Source: Aeromicrobium endophyticum (GTDB lineage: Bacteria; Actinomycetota; Actinomycetes; Propionibacteriales; Nocardioidaceae). From it: DNA of 64,000 nt. The number at the start of each line of letters is the position of its first letter. Within the stretch, counting starts at the first letter, position 1. Shown here piece by piece: positions 16,825 through 24,991 of this stretch. The stretch spans positions 1,364,001-1,428,000 of the forward strand of contig NZ_QUBR01000001.1 in the NCBI RefSeq assembly GCF_003586285.1, written 5' to 3'. The notes under the pieces were generated by a model. It was not told where the DNA came from. It searched no databases and saw only the letters and a program-made list of their open reading frames with translations. The translations under genes were made by a program, and so were the position numbers.

Positions 16825-18437
16825 GGCGACTCGGCACGGTCCTGGGAGTGCTCGCCGTCGTCCTGGTCGTCGCGGTCCCCACCGCGTGGGCCATGTTCCT
16901 GCAGAGCGAGCGCTACCTCGTCATCGGGGCCCACGACGCAACCGTCCGGCCGGCCACCGACGGTCATGCGACGCTCGACTTCGGGGCCCTCCTGCCGCAG
17001 GTGCGGGTGCCTGTCGACGTGCCCGGGGGCATCGGGGTGGCGATCGATCTCGGCGACAGCCAGGGCGCCGGGCTCGAGGAGATGCTGGCCCGCGACGCGG
17101 TCATCGCGAGCCAGCCCGACGGCGAGATCCGGGCCGTGCGCTCCGCGATGATCGGCATGGGCGTGTCGGCGGCCCTGCGCGGCCTCGGCCTCGGACTGCT
17201 CGCCGGCACGGCGGCGGTGCTGGTCTGGACGGCGGTGGGGTCACGTCGTCGTGGCGAGCTGCGGGCCCGCGTCGTCCGTCCCACGCGCCGCACCCTCGTG
17301 ACCGGCTCGGCCACGGCCCTCGTGGTCGTCGGTGCTGCCGTGCTGGTGGTCGTGCCGGGCGACGACGGACGACCGAGCAAGCAGTGGGTGTCGCTCACCC
17401 GCGAGTTCCCCGAGCTGCCGGTCGACAACGCCGGCCTGCGCACGATCGAGCTGGCGCAGGGATCGGCCACCAGCTCGAGCCGCGCCCTCGTCGAGGGCGC
17501 CCTCTACCTCTACCGCGACTCGGTCAGCTTCTACGAGGCGCTCGACGAGAACGCCCGCAACGCCCAGCTGCGCACGCCCCAGGACGGCGAGACCACGGCA
17601 CTCGTCGTCACCGACCGCCACGACAACATCGGCATGGACCCGGTCACCCGCACGATCGCCGACCGGGCGCAGGCGCGCCTGCTGATCGACCTCGGCGACG
17701 ACACGGGCCAGGGCGCGTCGTGGGAGTCGTTCAGCATCAACTCGCTCGCCCGCGAGTTCGACGGCTTCGAGACCGTCGCGGTCGCCGGCAACCACGACAC
17801 CGACGCGGTGGCCGAGCAGATGGCCGACAAGGGGTTCACGGTGCTGCGCGGCAAGCCCGTCACGGTGGGCGGCGTGCGGTTCCTCGGTGCCAGCGACCCC
17901 CGCGGCACCAAGCTCACGGGCTACACCGAGGACGCCAAGACCCGCAACGGCGGCCTGGCCGACCAAGACACGTCGCTGCGCGACGCCGCCTGCAAGGCCG
18001 ATGCGGCCGGTGAGAGGGTCGGCGTGCTGGCCGTCCACTCGTGGGCGTCGGGCAGCGAGGTCGCGGCCAGCGGGTGCGTCGACCTCGTCCTCACCGGCCA
18101 CCTGCACTACCAGGTCGGGCCGAAGGCGATCGTCGGTCCGGGGGGCTCCACCACGACGCGGCTCACCACCGGCACCACGGGCGGCGCGGTGCTGCCGATC
18201 GCGCTCGGCAGCAGCCTGCGGCGCCAGGCGCAGGTCTCGGTCGTGACCTTCGACGCCGAGGGGGTGCCGGTCGGCGTCCAGGTGGTCTCGTTCAACCCGT
18301 CCAAGACGATCGAGGTCGGCGAGTACGTGAGCCTGCCGATGCCGGCGGCCGGCGCCGAGCCCGCCAACCCCGATCCCGTCGAGGACCCGAGCGCCCAGGA
18401 GACCGACCAGCCCGAGCAGCTGCCCTCCGCGCCCTGA
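16821..18437 (+). CDS. Membrane-anchored metallophosphoesterase
   Basis: 538 aa calcineurin-like phosphoesterase. Three predicted membrane segments in the first ~180 residues (about 5-27, 112-134, 155-173) place the catalytic domain outside the cell. Dinuclear-metal motifs appear in order: VTDRHDN (about 262), DLGDD (about 292), GNHD (about 322), HSW and GHLHYQ (about 425). In family terms the first motif is DxH, then GD, GNHD and GHxH; all are present. A Pro/Glu/Asp-rich tail ends the protein. It overlaps the helicase gene by 4 nt and is co-transcribed with it. The substrate (nucleotide, phospholipid or wall polymer) is not evident. Confidence 0.85.
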   Translation: MRRLGTVLGVLAVVLVVAVPTAWAMFLQSERYLVIGAHDATVRPATDGHATLDFGALLPQVRVPVDVPGGIGVAIDLGDSQGAGLEEMLARDAVIASQPDGEIRAVRSAMIGMGVSAALRGLGLGLLAGTAAVLVWTAVGSRRRGELRARVVRPTRRTLVTGSATALVVVGAAVLVVVPGDDGRPSKQWVSLTREFPELPVDNAGLRTIELAQGSATSSSRALVEGALYLYRDSVSFYEALDENARNAQLRTPQDGETTALVVTDRHDNIGMDPVTRTIADRAQARLLIDLGDDTGQGASWESFSINSLAREFDGFETVAVAGNHDTDAVAEQMADKGFTVLRGKPVTVGGVRFLGASDPRGTKLTGYTEDAKTRNGGLADQDTSLRDAACKADAAGERVGVLAVHSWASGSEVAASGCVDLVLTGHLHYQVGPKAIVGPGGSTTTRLTTGTTGGAVLPIALGSSLRRQAQVSVVTFDAEGVPVGVQVVSFNPSKTIEVGEYVSLPMPAAGAEPANPDPVEDPSAQETDQPEQLPSAP

Positions 18438-18447
18438 CCTGACCGGG

Positions 18448-19659
18448 TCAGCGGCAGCGGGCGACGATCAGCTCGGCGTAGGCCGTCGCGCACGCCACGA
18501 CCTCGGCGATGCTGACGCTCTCGTCGACGGCGTGGGCGTCGGCGATGTCGCCGGGTCCGTACTGGACGGTCGGGATGCCAGCCGTGGCGTACTGACGCAG
18601 GTCGGAGCCGTACGGCGCGCCCACCAGGTCGGGCAGGGGCTGGCCGGCGGACACGACCGCGGTGGCGACCTGGTCGCCGAACGGCTCGCCCTGCGGCAGG
18701 CGTCCGGCGGCGAACCGGCCGCCGGGCCAGGTGACGACGGGCGGGTGCTCGGCCAGCCACGTGTCGGCCTCGGCGACCCGCTGGACGGCCTGCTCGAAGG
18801 CGGCCTCGGCGTCGGCGAACGACTCACCCGGCATGACGCCGTAGCGCCCCTCGGCGACGAGCCGGTCGGGCACCGTGCTGGCCCAGTCGCCCGCGCACAC
18901 GATGCCGACGCTGATGGGCCACGGCAGCGACCCGAACGGCTCGGGCGGTGCCTGGTTGCGGACGTCCTCGAGCTCGGCGAGCGCCGCGTGGATGACTTCG
19001 AAGGCGCTGATCGCACTGTGCCCGGTGGCGCGCATCGAGCCGTGCGTCGAGCGTCCCTGCACCTCGATGCGGAACGTCAGCGAGCCGGCGTTGGCCGCCA
19101 CGACCCGGCCGGCCGTGGGCTCGGCGATGATGCATGCGTCGCCGGTGTGCCCGCGGCGCAGCGTGCCGAACGTGCCGATGCCGCCGTCCTCCTCGCCGAC
19201 GACGCTGTGCACCGCGAAGGGGCGGGACAGCTCGAGGTCGCTGACGGCTCGGGCCGCCGCGATGATCGCGACGACGCCGCCCTTCATGTCGCAGACGCCA
19301 CGGCCGAACCACCGGTCGTCGACCTCGCGGACGTGCCACGGATCGGAGTTGGTCCACGAGTCGGGCTCGCCGGGCGGCACGACGTCGACGTGGCCGTTGA
19401 GGATCAGGGCCGGGGTGCCCTCGCCGGAGGTGCCGACGACGCCCCAGGCCTCGGCGCGCTCGACCTCCTCGCCCGGGTACTCGGGATCGGCCCGCAGCGC
19501 GTCGAGGTCGAGCCTCCACTGGTCGACGTCGAGCCCGAGCCCCGTCAGCGTCGCGGCGCACCAGCGCTGCACGGCGACCTCGGCATCGGATCCACCGGTG
19601 CTGGGGATGTTGACGAGCTGGGCCAGGTCGCGCCTGATCAGGTCGACGTCGATGTCCAT
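18448..19659 (-). CDS. M20 family metallopeptidase/deacylase (ArgE/DapE type)
   Basis: 403 aa cytoplasmic zinc aminoacylase/peptidase. Metal and catalytic motifs: LILNGHVDVVPPGE (His and Asp), GRGVCDMKGG (bridging Asp), GEEDGGIG (Glu-Glu catalytic base and ligand), IIAEPT, and a C-terminal GDIADAHAVDESVSI histidine. The dimerisation domain lies between about residues 185 and 300. The closest well-known relatives are acetylornithine deacetylase and succinyl-diaminopimelate desuccinylase, but no arg or dap genes are nearby, so a broader acyl-amino-acid deacylase is equally likely. The first ~22 nt overlap the end of the doc-like gene in another frame. It converges on the phosphoesterase gene 10 bp away. 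Confidence 0.85.
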   Translation of the reverse strand: MDIDVDLIRRDLAQLVNIPSTGGSDAEVAVQRWCAATLTGLGLDVDQWRLDLDALRADPEYPGEEVERAEAWGVVGTSGEGTPALILNGHVDVVPPGEPDSWTNSDPWHVREVDDRWFGRGVCDMKGGVVAIIAAARAVSDLELSRPFAVHSVVGEEDGGIGTFGTLRRGHTGDACIIAEPTAGRVVAANAGSLTFRIEVQGRSTHGSMRATGHSAISAFEVIHAALAELEDVRNQAPPEPFGSLPWPISVGIVCAGDWASTVPDRLVAEGRYGVMPGESFADAEAAFEQAVQRVAEADTWLAEHPPVVTWPGGRFAAGRLPQGEPFGDQVATAVVSAGQPLPDLVGAPYGSDLRQYATAGIPTVQYGPGDIADAHAVDESVSIAEVVACATAYAELIVARCR

Positions 19660-20012
19660 GCCGCCAGTCTGGCAGCCGACTCCTGGTAGCTCATGGCCCC
19701 CGTCGAGACCGCGATGACGAGGTCGTAGGCGGGATCCTCGGGGGCGTCCAGACTGATGCCGTTGAGGCCGTAGAAGGCGAACACCGACAGCCAGCCGAGC
19801 CGCTTGTTGCCGTCGATCAGCGGGTGGTTGCGCACGATGGACTCGAGCAGCACAGCCGCTTTCTCGTCGATCGTGGGATAGGCGTCGTCGCCGAACACGG
19901 TCGTTCGAGGTCGCTGAGCGGCGGAATCGAGAAGACCGACGTCGCGCACCGCCTGAAGCCCAGCCACGTCGACGATCGACAGCAGGTTGTCGAGCGTGAG
20001 GTACGCAATCAC
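19638..20012 (-). CDS. doc: Doc-type (Fic-fold) toxin of a toxin-antitoxin pair
   Basis: About 124 aa. Doc toxins are Fic-fold kinases that phosphorylate EF-Tu and arrest translation. The Fic core is NHPLIDGNKRLGW (residues about 62-74), matching the Doc form H-P-x-x-D-G-N-K-R. The GTG at 20012 overlaps the antitoxin stop (GTGA), and the protein begins IAYLTLDNLLSI as Doc proteins do; the longer open frame upstream only shadows the antitoxin. The 3' end overlaps the start of the M20 peptidase gene by 22 nt. The catalytic histidine is present, so it is probably active. Confidence 0.85.
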   Translation of the reverse strand: MIAYLTLDNLLSIVDVAGLQAVRDVGLLDSAAQRPRTTVFGDDAYPTIDEKAAVLLESIVRNHPLIDGNKRLGWLSVFAFYGLNGISLDAPEDPAYDLVIAVSTGAMSYQESAARLAAWTSTST

Positions 20013-20212
20013 TGTGCGAGTCGGTCGAGCAGCGGGCCGTACCGTTCGATCGCCTCGCGCGTCAGTCTGCGCACGTCTGCATCGCTGCTGACGCGAGCTG
20101 CACTCTCGCGGATGGCTCGCAGGGCGGCCTCGTTCTTGCTGATGCCCTGAGCAGCGGCCAAGGCGGTCAGCTCGGCGTCCTGCTCGTCGTCGAGTCGCAA
20201 CGTCATGCTCAT
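20009..20212 (-). CDS. Ribbon-helix-helix antitoxin partner of Doc
   Basis: 67 aa. The N-terminal ribbon MTLRLDDEQDAELTALA and helix pair (ISKNEAALRAIRESAARV) match the CopG/MetJ-type RHH fold. The C-terminal part would bind and neutralise the toxin. It lies immediately upstream of the Doc gene with a 4-nt overlap, the usual antitoxin-first order. Such antitoxins repress their own promoter; the short region between 20213 and the trp leader would hold it. A second in-frame ATG lies two codons downstream, and no strong ribosome-binding site distinguishes them. Confidence 0.82.
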   Translation of the reverse strand: MSMTLRLDDEQDAELTALAAAQGISKNEAALRAIRESAARVSSDADVRRLTREAIERYGPLLDRLAQ

Positions 20213-20286
20213 GACTCAACGGTATCGCCGTGATACCACGCGGACAAGGCTCACTGGGGTCTCAGGCGCTGCGCTAGGCTCCTGCC

Positions 20287-20325
20287 ATGTCGACTCCTCG
20301 CCAGACCTGGTGGCGCCGCCCGTAG
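20287..20325 (+). CDS. trpL: trp operon leader peptide
   Basis: A 12-codon ORF, MSTPRQTWWRRP, with tandem Trp codons, placed 106 bp before trpEG and followed by a terminator-like hairpin. Ribosome stalling at the Trp codons under tryptophan shortage would be expected to favour an antiterminator. Trp attenuation of a fused trpEG gene is known in Streptomyces venezuelae; that this leader works the same way is inferred from its layout. Confidence 0.8.
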   Translation: MSTPRQTWWRRP

Positions 20326-20346
20326 CGGTGGCCTGTCGACTCGTTG

Positions 20347-20386
20347 TGCCCAGACCGCCTCGCGCCGGCTCTGGGCATCGTTGTCT
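20347..20386 (+). terminator. Putative trp attenuator terminator
   Basis: TGCCCAGA (20347-20354) pairs exactly with TCTGGGCA (20370-20377). An inner GCC/GGC extension follows a 2-nt bulge, and a T-rich run (TCGTTGTCT) comes after. It lies between the Trp-Trp leader peptide and trpEG, where an attenuator is expected. Confidence 0.7.
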
Positions 20387-20431
20387 CACGACGCTCCTCG
20401 TCCGGCCGGGGCACGAACCGAAGGACCTGAC

Positions 20432-22351
20432 ATGACCGCCCTCGACGCCAATCCCCTCGAGGCCAACCCGCTCGAGGAGCTGCTCGCCCAGCCGGCGTTC
20501 GCGCTCATCCGCGTGCGCGAGTCCGACACCGTCACGATGGTCGGCGGCCCCCGCACCGACCTCGACGTGCTGGCCGACGTCCCGCTCAAGACCGGCCCCG
20601 GCCGCGCGTGGGACCACCTCGTGCTGGTGCCCTACGCGCAGGCCCGCGAGCGCGGCTTCGAGGCGCACCAGGACGGCACGCCGCTGTCGGCGATCGAGAT
20701 CCAGCACAGCGCCGAGGTGCCACTGGCCGACCTGCTCGAGCTGCTGCCCGACGTGCCGGTCGAGTTCACCGACCGCGGCGGCTTCGAGACGTCCGACGAG
20801 GAGTACGCCGGCATCGTCCGGCAGATCATCGACGACGAGATCGGCCAGGGCGAGGGCGCCAACCTCGTGATCGGCCGGCACTACCGGGCGCAGGTGGCCG
20901 ACTGGGGCCACGACGCGGCGCTGACGGTGTTCCGCCGGCTGCTCGAGCGCGAGCGCGGCGCGTTCTGGACGTTCCTGATCTTCACCGGCGACCGCTACCT
21001 CATCGGGGCGAGCCCCGAGCGGCACGTCAGCCTCGAGGCCGGCCAGGTGCGGATGAACCCCATCAGCGGCACCTTCCGCATGCGCGGCCTCGAGACCCAC
21101 GCCGATCGCAAGCGCGAGCTGCTGACCTTCCTGCAGGACGAGAAGGAGATCTACGAGCTCTTCATGGTCGTCGACGAAGAGCTCAAGATGATGTGCGACA
21201 TCTGCCACGAGGGCGGGCTCGTGCTGGGCCCCTACCTCAAGCCGATGACGCACCTCGTCCACACCGAGTACCTGCTGGCTGGCCGCACGCACCGCGACGT
21301 CCGCGAGGTGCTGCGTGATTCGATGTTCGCCGCGACCGTCACGGGCAGCCCCGTCGAGAACGCCTGCCGCCTGATCAAGCAGTACGAGCCGCAGGGGCGC
21401 GGCTACTACGCCTCGGTCGCGGCCCTGATCGGGCGCGACGAGCAGGGCGAACAGCTCGCCGACGCGCCCATCCTGATCCGCACGGCCGATGTCGACCTCG
21501 CCGGCAACCTCAAGGTCACGGCCGGCGCGACGCTCGTGCGCGACTCCGACGCCGAGTACGAGACGACCGAGACGTGGGCCAAGGCCGGCGGCATCCTGAG
21601 CGCCTTCGGCCTCGTCGACTCCGCTCCGGCGCTCGACGCGTCACGCGAGTCGCACGCGTGGGACGCCTTCACCCGTGAGGACGAGGTCATCATCGCCCTC
21701 GGCTCGCGCAACCAGCGGCTCAGCCAGTTCTGGCTGACCGACCAGTCGGGCGCCGCCCCGGTGCCGTCGCTGGTGGGCAAGCGCGTCGTGGTCGTCGACG
21801 GCGAGGACGACTTCGTCAACATGTTGTCGCACGTGTTCGGCGTTCTCGGCATGACGACCGACATCGTCCGCCACGACGCGCCGGCCCTGCATCAGCCGGA
21901 CGCGCTCGACGGCTACGACCTCGTCGTGGTGGGCCCCGGCCCAGGTGACCCGCGCGACGTCGACGACCCCAAGATGGCGACGCTGCACGGGGTGGTGCGG
22001 GGCCTGCTCGACGACGAGCGGCCGTTCCTCGCGGTGTGCCTGGGTCACCAGACCCTCAGCCACCAGATCGGTCTCGACCTCGTGTTCAAGGACATCGTCT
22101 TCCAGGGCACGCAGAGCCGGTTGACGGTGCTCGACCGGCCCGAGACCGTCGGCTTCTACAACACCTTCGTCGCCCGGGTGCCCGCGTCGGGGCTGCCCGA
22201 CGGGGTGACGGTCGAGACCGACCCGGCGACCGGCGACGTCCACCTCGTCGCGGGGCCCCACTACCGCGGGGTGCAGTTCCACGCCGAGTCGATCCTGACG
22301 CAGAACGGCTTCGGCATCCTGCGCGACCTGGTCACCGACCTGGTCGGATGA
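20432..22351 (+). CDS. trpEG: Fused anthranilate synthase, components I and II
   Basis: 639 aa. It converts chorismate and glutamine to anthranilate, the first step of tryptophan synthesis. The chorismate-binding TrpE part covers residues about 1-440 (SPERHVS, NPISGTFRMRG, GSPVENA). The class I glutaminase TrpG part starts near 446 (VGKRVVVVDGEDDF) and carries the Cys nucleophile in AVCLGHQT (about 536) and the His-Glu pair in VQFHAES (about 615). The PISGTFR motif and fused layout also resemble PhzE (ADIC synthase), but the tandem-Trp leader and attenuator argue for tryptophan biosynthesis. AAGGA precedes the ATG by about 7 nt. The DUF3293 gene overlaps the stop by 4 nt. Confidence 0.85.
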   Translation: MTALDANPLEANPLEELLAQPAFALIRVRESDTVTMVGGPRTDLDVLADVPLKTGPGRAWDHLVLVPYAQARERGFEAHQDGTPLSAIEIQHSAEVPLADLLELLPDVPVEFTDRGGFETSDEEYAGIVRQIIDDEIGQGEGANLVIGRHYRAQVADWGHDAALTVFRRLLERERGAFWTFLIFTGDRYLIGASPERHVSLEAGQVRMNPISGTFRMRGLETHADRKRELLTFLQDEKEIYELFMVVDEELKMMCDICHEGGLVLGPYLKPMTHLVHTEYLLAGRTHRDVREVLRDSMFAATVTGSPVENACRLIKQYEPQGRGYYASVAALIGRDEQGEQLADAPILIRTADVDLAGNLKVTAGATLVRDSDAEYETTETWAKAGGILSAFGLVDSAPALDASRESHAWDAFTREDEVIIALGSRNQRLSQFWLTDQSGAAPVPSLVGKRVVVVDGEDDFVNMLSHVFGVLGMTTDIVRHDAPALHQPDALDGYDLVVVGPGPGDPRDVDDPKMATLHGVVRGLLDDERPFLAVCLGHQTLSHQIGLDLVFKDIVFQGTQSRLTVLDRPETVGFYNTFVARVPASGLPDGVTVETDPATGDVHLVAGPHYRGVQFHAESILTQNGFGILRDLVTDLVG

Positions 22352-22779
22352 GCGACGAGCTGCTCGCGGCCTACCGCGCTACGCGGTACGCCGTGCTCGA
22401 CGTCGACGGGGGCATGCTCGCGGAGGCGCGTATCGGCGAGCACCGTCCGGACGTCGACGCGGTGCTGGATGCCCACGGGGCGACCTCGGGCGTCTTCATC
22501 ACGGCCTGGAACCCGCGCAGCGCCCCGACCCACGACGATGTCAACGCCGACGCTCACGCGCGCATGGCGGGGCTGTTCGCCGCGCGGGGCTTCGTGGCGC
22601 TGCCGCACGCGGGCTTCGGCGAGGACCCGGCCTGGCGCGCCGAGCACGGCTTCTTCGTGCTCGACCTGCCCGAGCAGGCGGCGCTACGGCTCGCGGTCGA
22701 GTTCGCGCAGAACGCCGTGGTCGTGGTGCGTCGCGGTGAGTCGGCGCAGCTGGTGCTCTCGGACGTGATGAAGCCATGA
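22348..22779 (+). CDS. DUF3293 domain protein
   Basis: 143 aa small cytoplasmic protein. The family signature is visible: GVFITAWNPRSAP near residue 50, a following run of small residues with conserved Asn, then GFGEDPAWRAEHGFFVLDL and EFAQNAVVVV near the end. No catalytic role is established for the family. It overlaps trpEG (ATGA) and the racemase gene by 4 nt each, so it is translated from the trp transcript. This coupling may simply reflect operon packing. Confidence 0.75.
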   Translation: MSDELLAAYRATRYAVLDVDGGMLAEARIGEHRPDVDAVLDAHGATSGVFITAWNPRSAPTHDDVNADAHARMAGLFAARGFVALPHAGFGEDPAWRAEHGFFVLDLPEQAALRLAVEFAQNAVVVVRRGESAQLVLSDVMKP

Positions 22780-23492
22780 GGACGATCGGCATGATCGGCG
22801 GGATGAGCTGGGTGAGCACCGCGCACTACTACCGGCTGGCCAACGAGCTGGTGGCCGAGCGGCTCGGCGGTCTGCACTCGGCCCGGATCGTGCTGGAGTC
22901 GGTCGACTTCGCCGAGGTCGAGGCGCTCAAGGCGGCTGGCACGTGGGACCAGGTCGGTGACCTGCTCGCGACGGCCGCCGTCCGCCTCGAGCGCGCGGGC
23001 GCCGACCTGCTGGTGCTCTGCACCAACACGATGCACCACGTGTCCGCCGCGATCGAGGAGGCGGCCACGGTGCCGCTCGTGCACATCGCCGATGCGACGG
23101 CCGATGCCGTCATCGCCGCAGGTGTCGACCGGGTCGGCCTGCTCGGCACGGCCTTCACGATGGAGCAGGGCTTCTACGTCGACCGCCTGGCGGCACGCGG
23201 CGTCGACGTCGTCGTGCCGGTGGCGGACGACCGCGCCCGCGTGAGCGCGATCATCTACGACGAGCTGTGCCACGGTGTGGTCACGCCCGCGTCCCGGGCC
23301 GTCTACCTCGACGTCGTGGACCGTCTGGTGGCTCGCGGGGCCCGCGGAGTCGTCCTCGGCTGCACCGAGATCGAGCTGCTGATCGGCGCGGCCGATCTGC
23401 CTGTGCCGGCGTTCGCCACGACGTCGATCCACGTCCGTGCTGCGGTCGATCGAGCCCTTGCGGGCCCGGACCTCAGCCCTTCAGGACGTTGA
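22776..23492 (+). CDS. Aspartate/glutamate racemase family protein
   Basis: 238 aa PLP-independent amino-acid racemase. Start motif GMIGGMSWVSTAHYY, first catalytic cysteine in LLVLCTNTMHH (about residue 85), second in GVVLGCTEIELLI (about 199); both are present, so activity is expected. YgeA-type members racemise several amino acids, so the exact substrate is open. It ends the trpEG-DUF3293-racemase operon; its last 20 nt overlap the convergent DUF2945 gene. Confidence 0.87.
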   Translation: MRTIGMIGGMSWVSTAHYYRLANELVAERLGGLHSARIVLESVDFAEVEALKAAGTWDQVGDLLATAAVRLERAGADLLVLCTNTMHHVSAAIEEAATVPLVHIADATADAVIAAGVDRVGLLGTAFTMEQGFYVDRLAARGVDVVVPVADDRARVSAIIYDELCHGVVTPASRAVYLDVVDRLVARGARGVVLGCTEIELLIGAADLPVPAFATTSIHVRAAVDRALAGPDLSPSGR

Positions 23493-23676
23493 GCGCCGAC
23501 GCGGCGTGGGCGGCCTTCGCGCCGGTCTTGTCGCTCTCGACGACGAACTTCGGCTCGTCGTCCGATGCCGTGAACTTCTGCTTCGCGAGCTGGAAGTCCT
23601 TGGTCTTCTTCTCGACGATCTTGCCCTGAGTGCGGCCCTGGGGCGTGTCCCAGCTGACCTTGTCACCGATCTTCAT
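23473..23676 (-). CDS. DUF2945 (HVA1/Tudor-like) small protein
   Basis: 67 aa. MKIGDKVSWDTPQGRTQGKI and the Lys-rich middle followed by FVVESDKTGAKAAHAASAL match the DUF2945 family of small SH3/Tudor-like beta-barrel proteins. The function is not established; a nucleic-acid-binding or stress role has been suggested for the fold. I chose the internal ATG because the family begins with KxGDxVxW; the upstream in-frame residues look unstructured. Its 3' end overlaps the racemase gene tail to tail. Confidence 0.75.
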   Translation of the reverse strand: MKIGDKVSWDTPQGRTQGKIVEKKTKDFQLAKQKFTASDDEPKFVVESDKTGAKAAHAASALNVLKG

Positions 23677-23738
23677 GCGTCCATCGTGCGTCCTCGCCGG
23701 TGCCACCGCACGCGGAGGGTTGTCGCTACGTTGAACAC

Positions 23739-24143
23739 ATGCGCGCCATCCCCGACACCTTCGACCCACAGGTGGTGGATCGCATCGACGAACGGCTCGA
23801 CGGAGTCGAGTCGAGCCACGGCGTGAACATCCCGTGGGCGATCGAGAGCGGTAGTCGTGCCTGGGGATTCCCGTCGCCCGACAGTGACTACGACTGCCGC
23901 TTCTTCTACGTGCGCAGCGAGGACGCGTATCTCACGCCGTGGCTGCCGCGGGACGTGATCGAGACTCCCCTTGACGCGGTATACGACGTCAACGGCTGGG
24001 ACGTCCGCAAGGCAGTCGAGCTGGTGGCCAGGGGCAACGCCGTCGCTGTGGAGTGGCTCAGATCGCCCCACGTCTACCGCGGCGACCCTGCCTTCCGGGC
24101 GGACCTGATCGCCCTCGCCGACGACATCGCCGATCGGTCGGCC
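23739..24143 (+). pseudogene. RlaP-type nucleotidyltransferase, 3'-truncated
   Basis: The first ~135 codons encode the N-terminal part of a DNA-polymerase-beta-superfamily nucleotidyltransferase of the RlaP family. Visible are the GSRAWGFPSPDSDYDCRF catalytic motif (GS plus DxD, residues about 38-55), RDVIETPLD, and NGWDVRKAVELV with WLRSPHVY. Family members run to about 250 residues with a helical C-terminal half. Here recognisable sequence stops near residue 135 and the frame continues to 24509 as Cys/Arg/Pro-rich sequence lying antisense to mftR. It is therefore likely a remnant from a deletion or rearrangement. Catalytic residues are intact, so a short product could still fold. Confidence 0.6.
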
Positions 24144-24304
24144 ATCCGCCTTCTTGACCCACCGCTGTCGCGACTGATCCTGAGCCCTTCCGGCTGTCAG
24201 GACAACCCATGTGTCGTGAGATCCGGGACCCTTGCGATTGTCCTCGATGCGTTTCGGCCGTCAGGACGACCGGGATGCAGAAAGATCGGTCTCCGGCACG
24301 CGAT
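24144..24304. other. Gene-free junction between the truncated RlaP gene and mftR
   Basis: 161 bp without a convincing gene. It holds two 17-bp near-copies, CGGCTGTCAGGACAACC (24191-24207) and CGGCCGTCAGGACGACC (24255-24271), 64 bp apart with two differences. No transposase or terminal inverted repeats are seen. It may mark the rearrangement that truncated the upstream gene. Confidence 0.45.
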
Positions 24305-24895
24305 TCAGCGCAGGTGGTCGCGCAGGCCGGTCATCGCCGAGTCGATGAGCTCGAGCAGGTCGGCGTCGTCGTGCGCCAGCCAGAACTCGTACGCCGACAG
24401 GGCCAGGGCCAGGCTGACGTGCCCGACCGTGACGGGCAACAGGTCGCCCGGATCGAGGCTCAGGCGAGCTGCGACGTGCTCGGCGATGACGGCGCGCCAC
24501 TGCGCGTAGCGGAGCACCGAGTGCGCCTGCAGCGCCGGCGTCGACAGGATCAGGCCCATGCGTCTGCGGTGCTGGGCCGCGGCCTCGGGACCGAAGTCGT
24601 TGAACCGGAGCACGGCGCGGTGGACGCTCTCGTGCAGCGGCAGGTCGATCGGCGTGTCGGCGAGGATCGCGCGGAAGTGGTCGAGGCTGTCGGTGAACCG
24701 CCCCCACGGGATGTCGTTCTTGGACTCGAAGTAGCGGAACAGCGTGCGACGGCCGACGCCCACGGCCTCCGCGATCGCCTCGACCGTGGTGTCGGCGAAG
24801 CCTCGCTCGTCGAACAGGCGGAACGCGGCCTCCTCGATCTGCTCGTGGGTCGTCGCTCCCGGACGGCCGAGAGCTGGGCGGGTTCGCTGGTCCAC
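24305..24895 (-). CDS. mftR: Mycofactocin system TetR-family regulator
   Basis: 196 aa from the GTG at 24895. N-terminal helix-turn-helix (HEQIEEAAFRLFDERGFADT, then VEAIAEAVGVGRRTLFRYF, residues about 18-60) and an alpha-helical ligand domain. It is divergent from mftA, its standard location. The MftR described in mycobacteria represses mft genes and responds to long-chain acyl-CoA; that this one does is inferred from synteny. The longer upstream frame would run through mftA and is not credible. The binding site is probably in the 129 bp between mftR and mftA. Confidence 0.88.
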   Translation of the reverse strand: MDQRTRPALGRPGATTHEQIEEAAFRLFDERGFADTTVEAIAEAVGVGRRTLFRYFESKNDIPWGRFTDSLDHFRAILADTPIDLPLHESVHRAVLRFNDFGPEAAAQHRRRMGLILSTPALQAHSVLRYAQWRAVIAEHVAARLSLDPGDLLPVTVGHVSLALALSAYEFWLAHDDADLLELIDSAMTGLRDHLR

Positions 24896-24991
24896 CGGGG
24901 CAACGTACCAAGGCCGCGTTCTGACCCCGATTGTTAACAGTAGGCAAAAGATGCTTGAAGAGTCTCGACTTTTGGCCCTGAGTGTCATTAA

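Noticed and set aside
20013..20219. Longer 193-codon start for the Doc toxin
   Set aside because: The extra part is a frame-shifted shadow of the RHH antitoxin; the GTG overlapping the antitoxin stop gives the normal Doc N terminus.
20432..22351. Assignment as PhzE (phenazine ADIC synthase)
   Set aside because: The fused layout and PISGTFR motif fit, but no phenazine genes are near and the Trp-Trp leader with attenuator points to tryptophan synthesis. It remains a minor alternative.
24144..24304. Transposon remnant beside the truncated RlaP gene
   Set aside because: No transposase fragment, terminal inverted repeat or target duplication is visible; only two 17-bp near-repeats.
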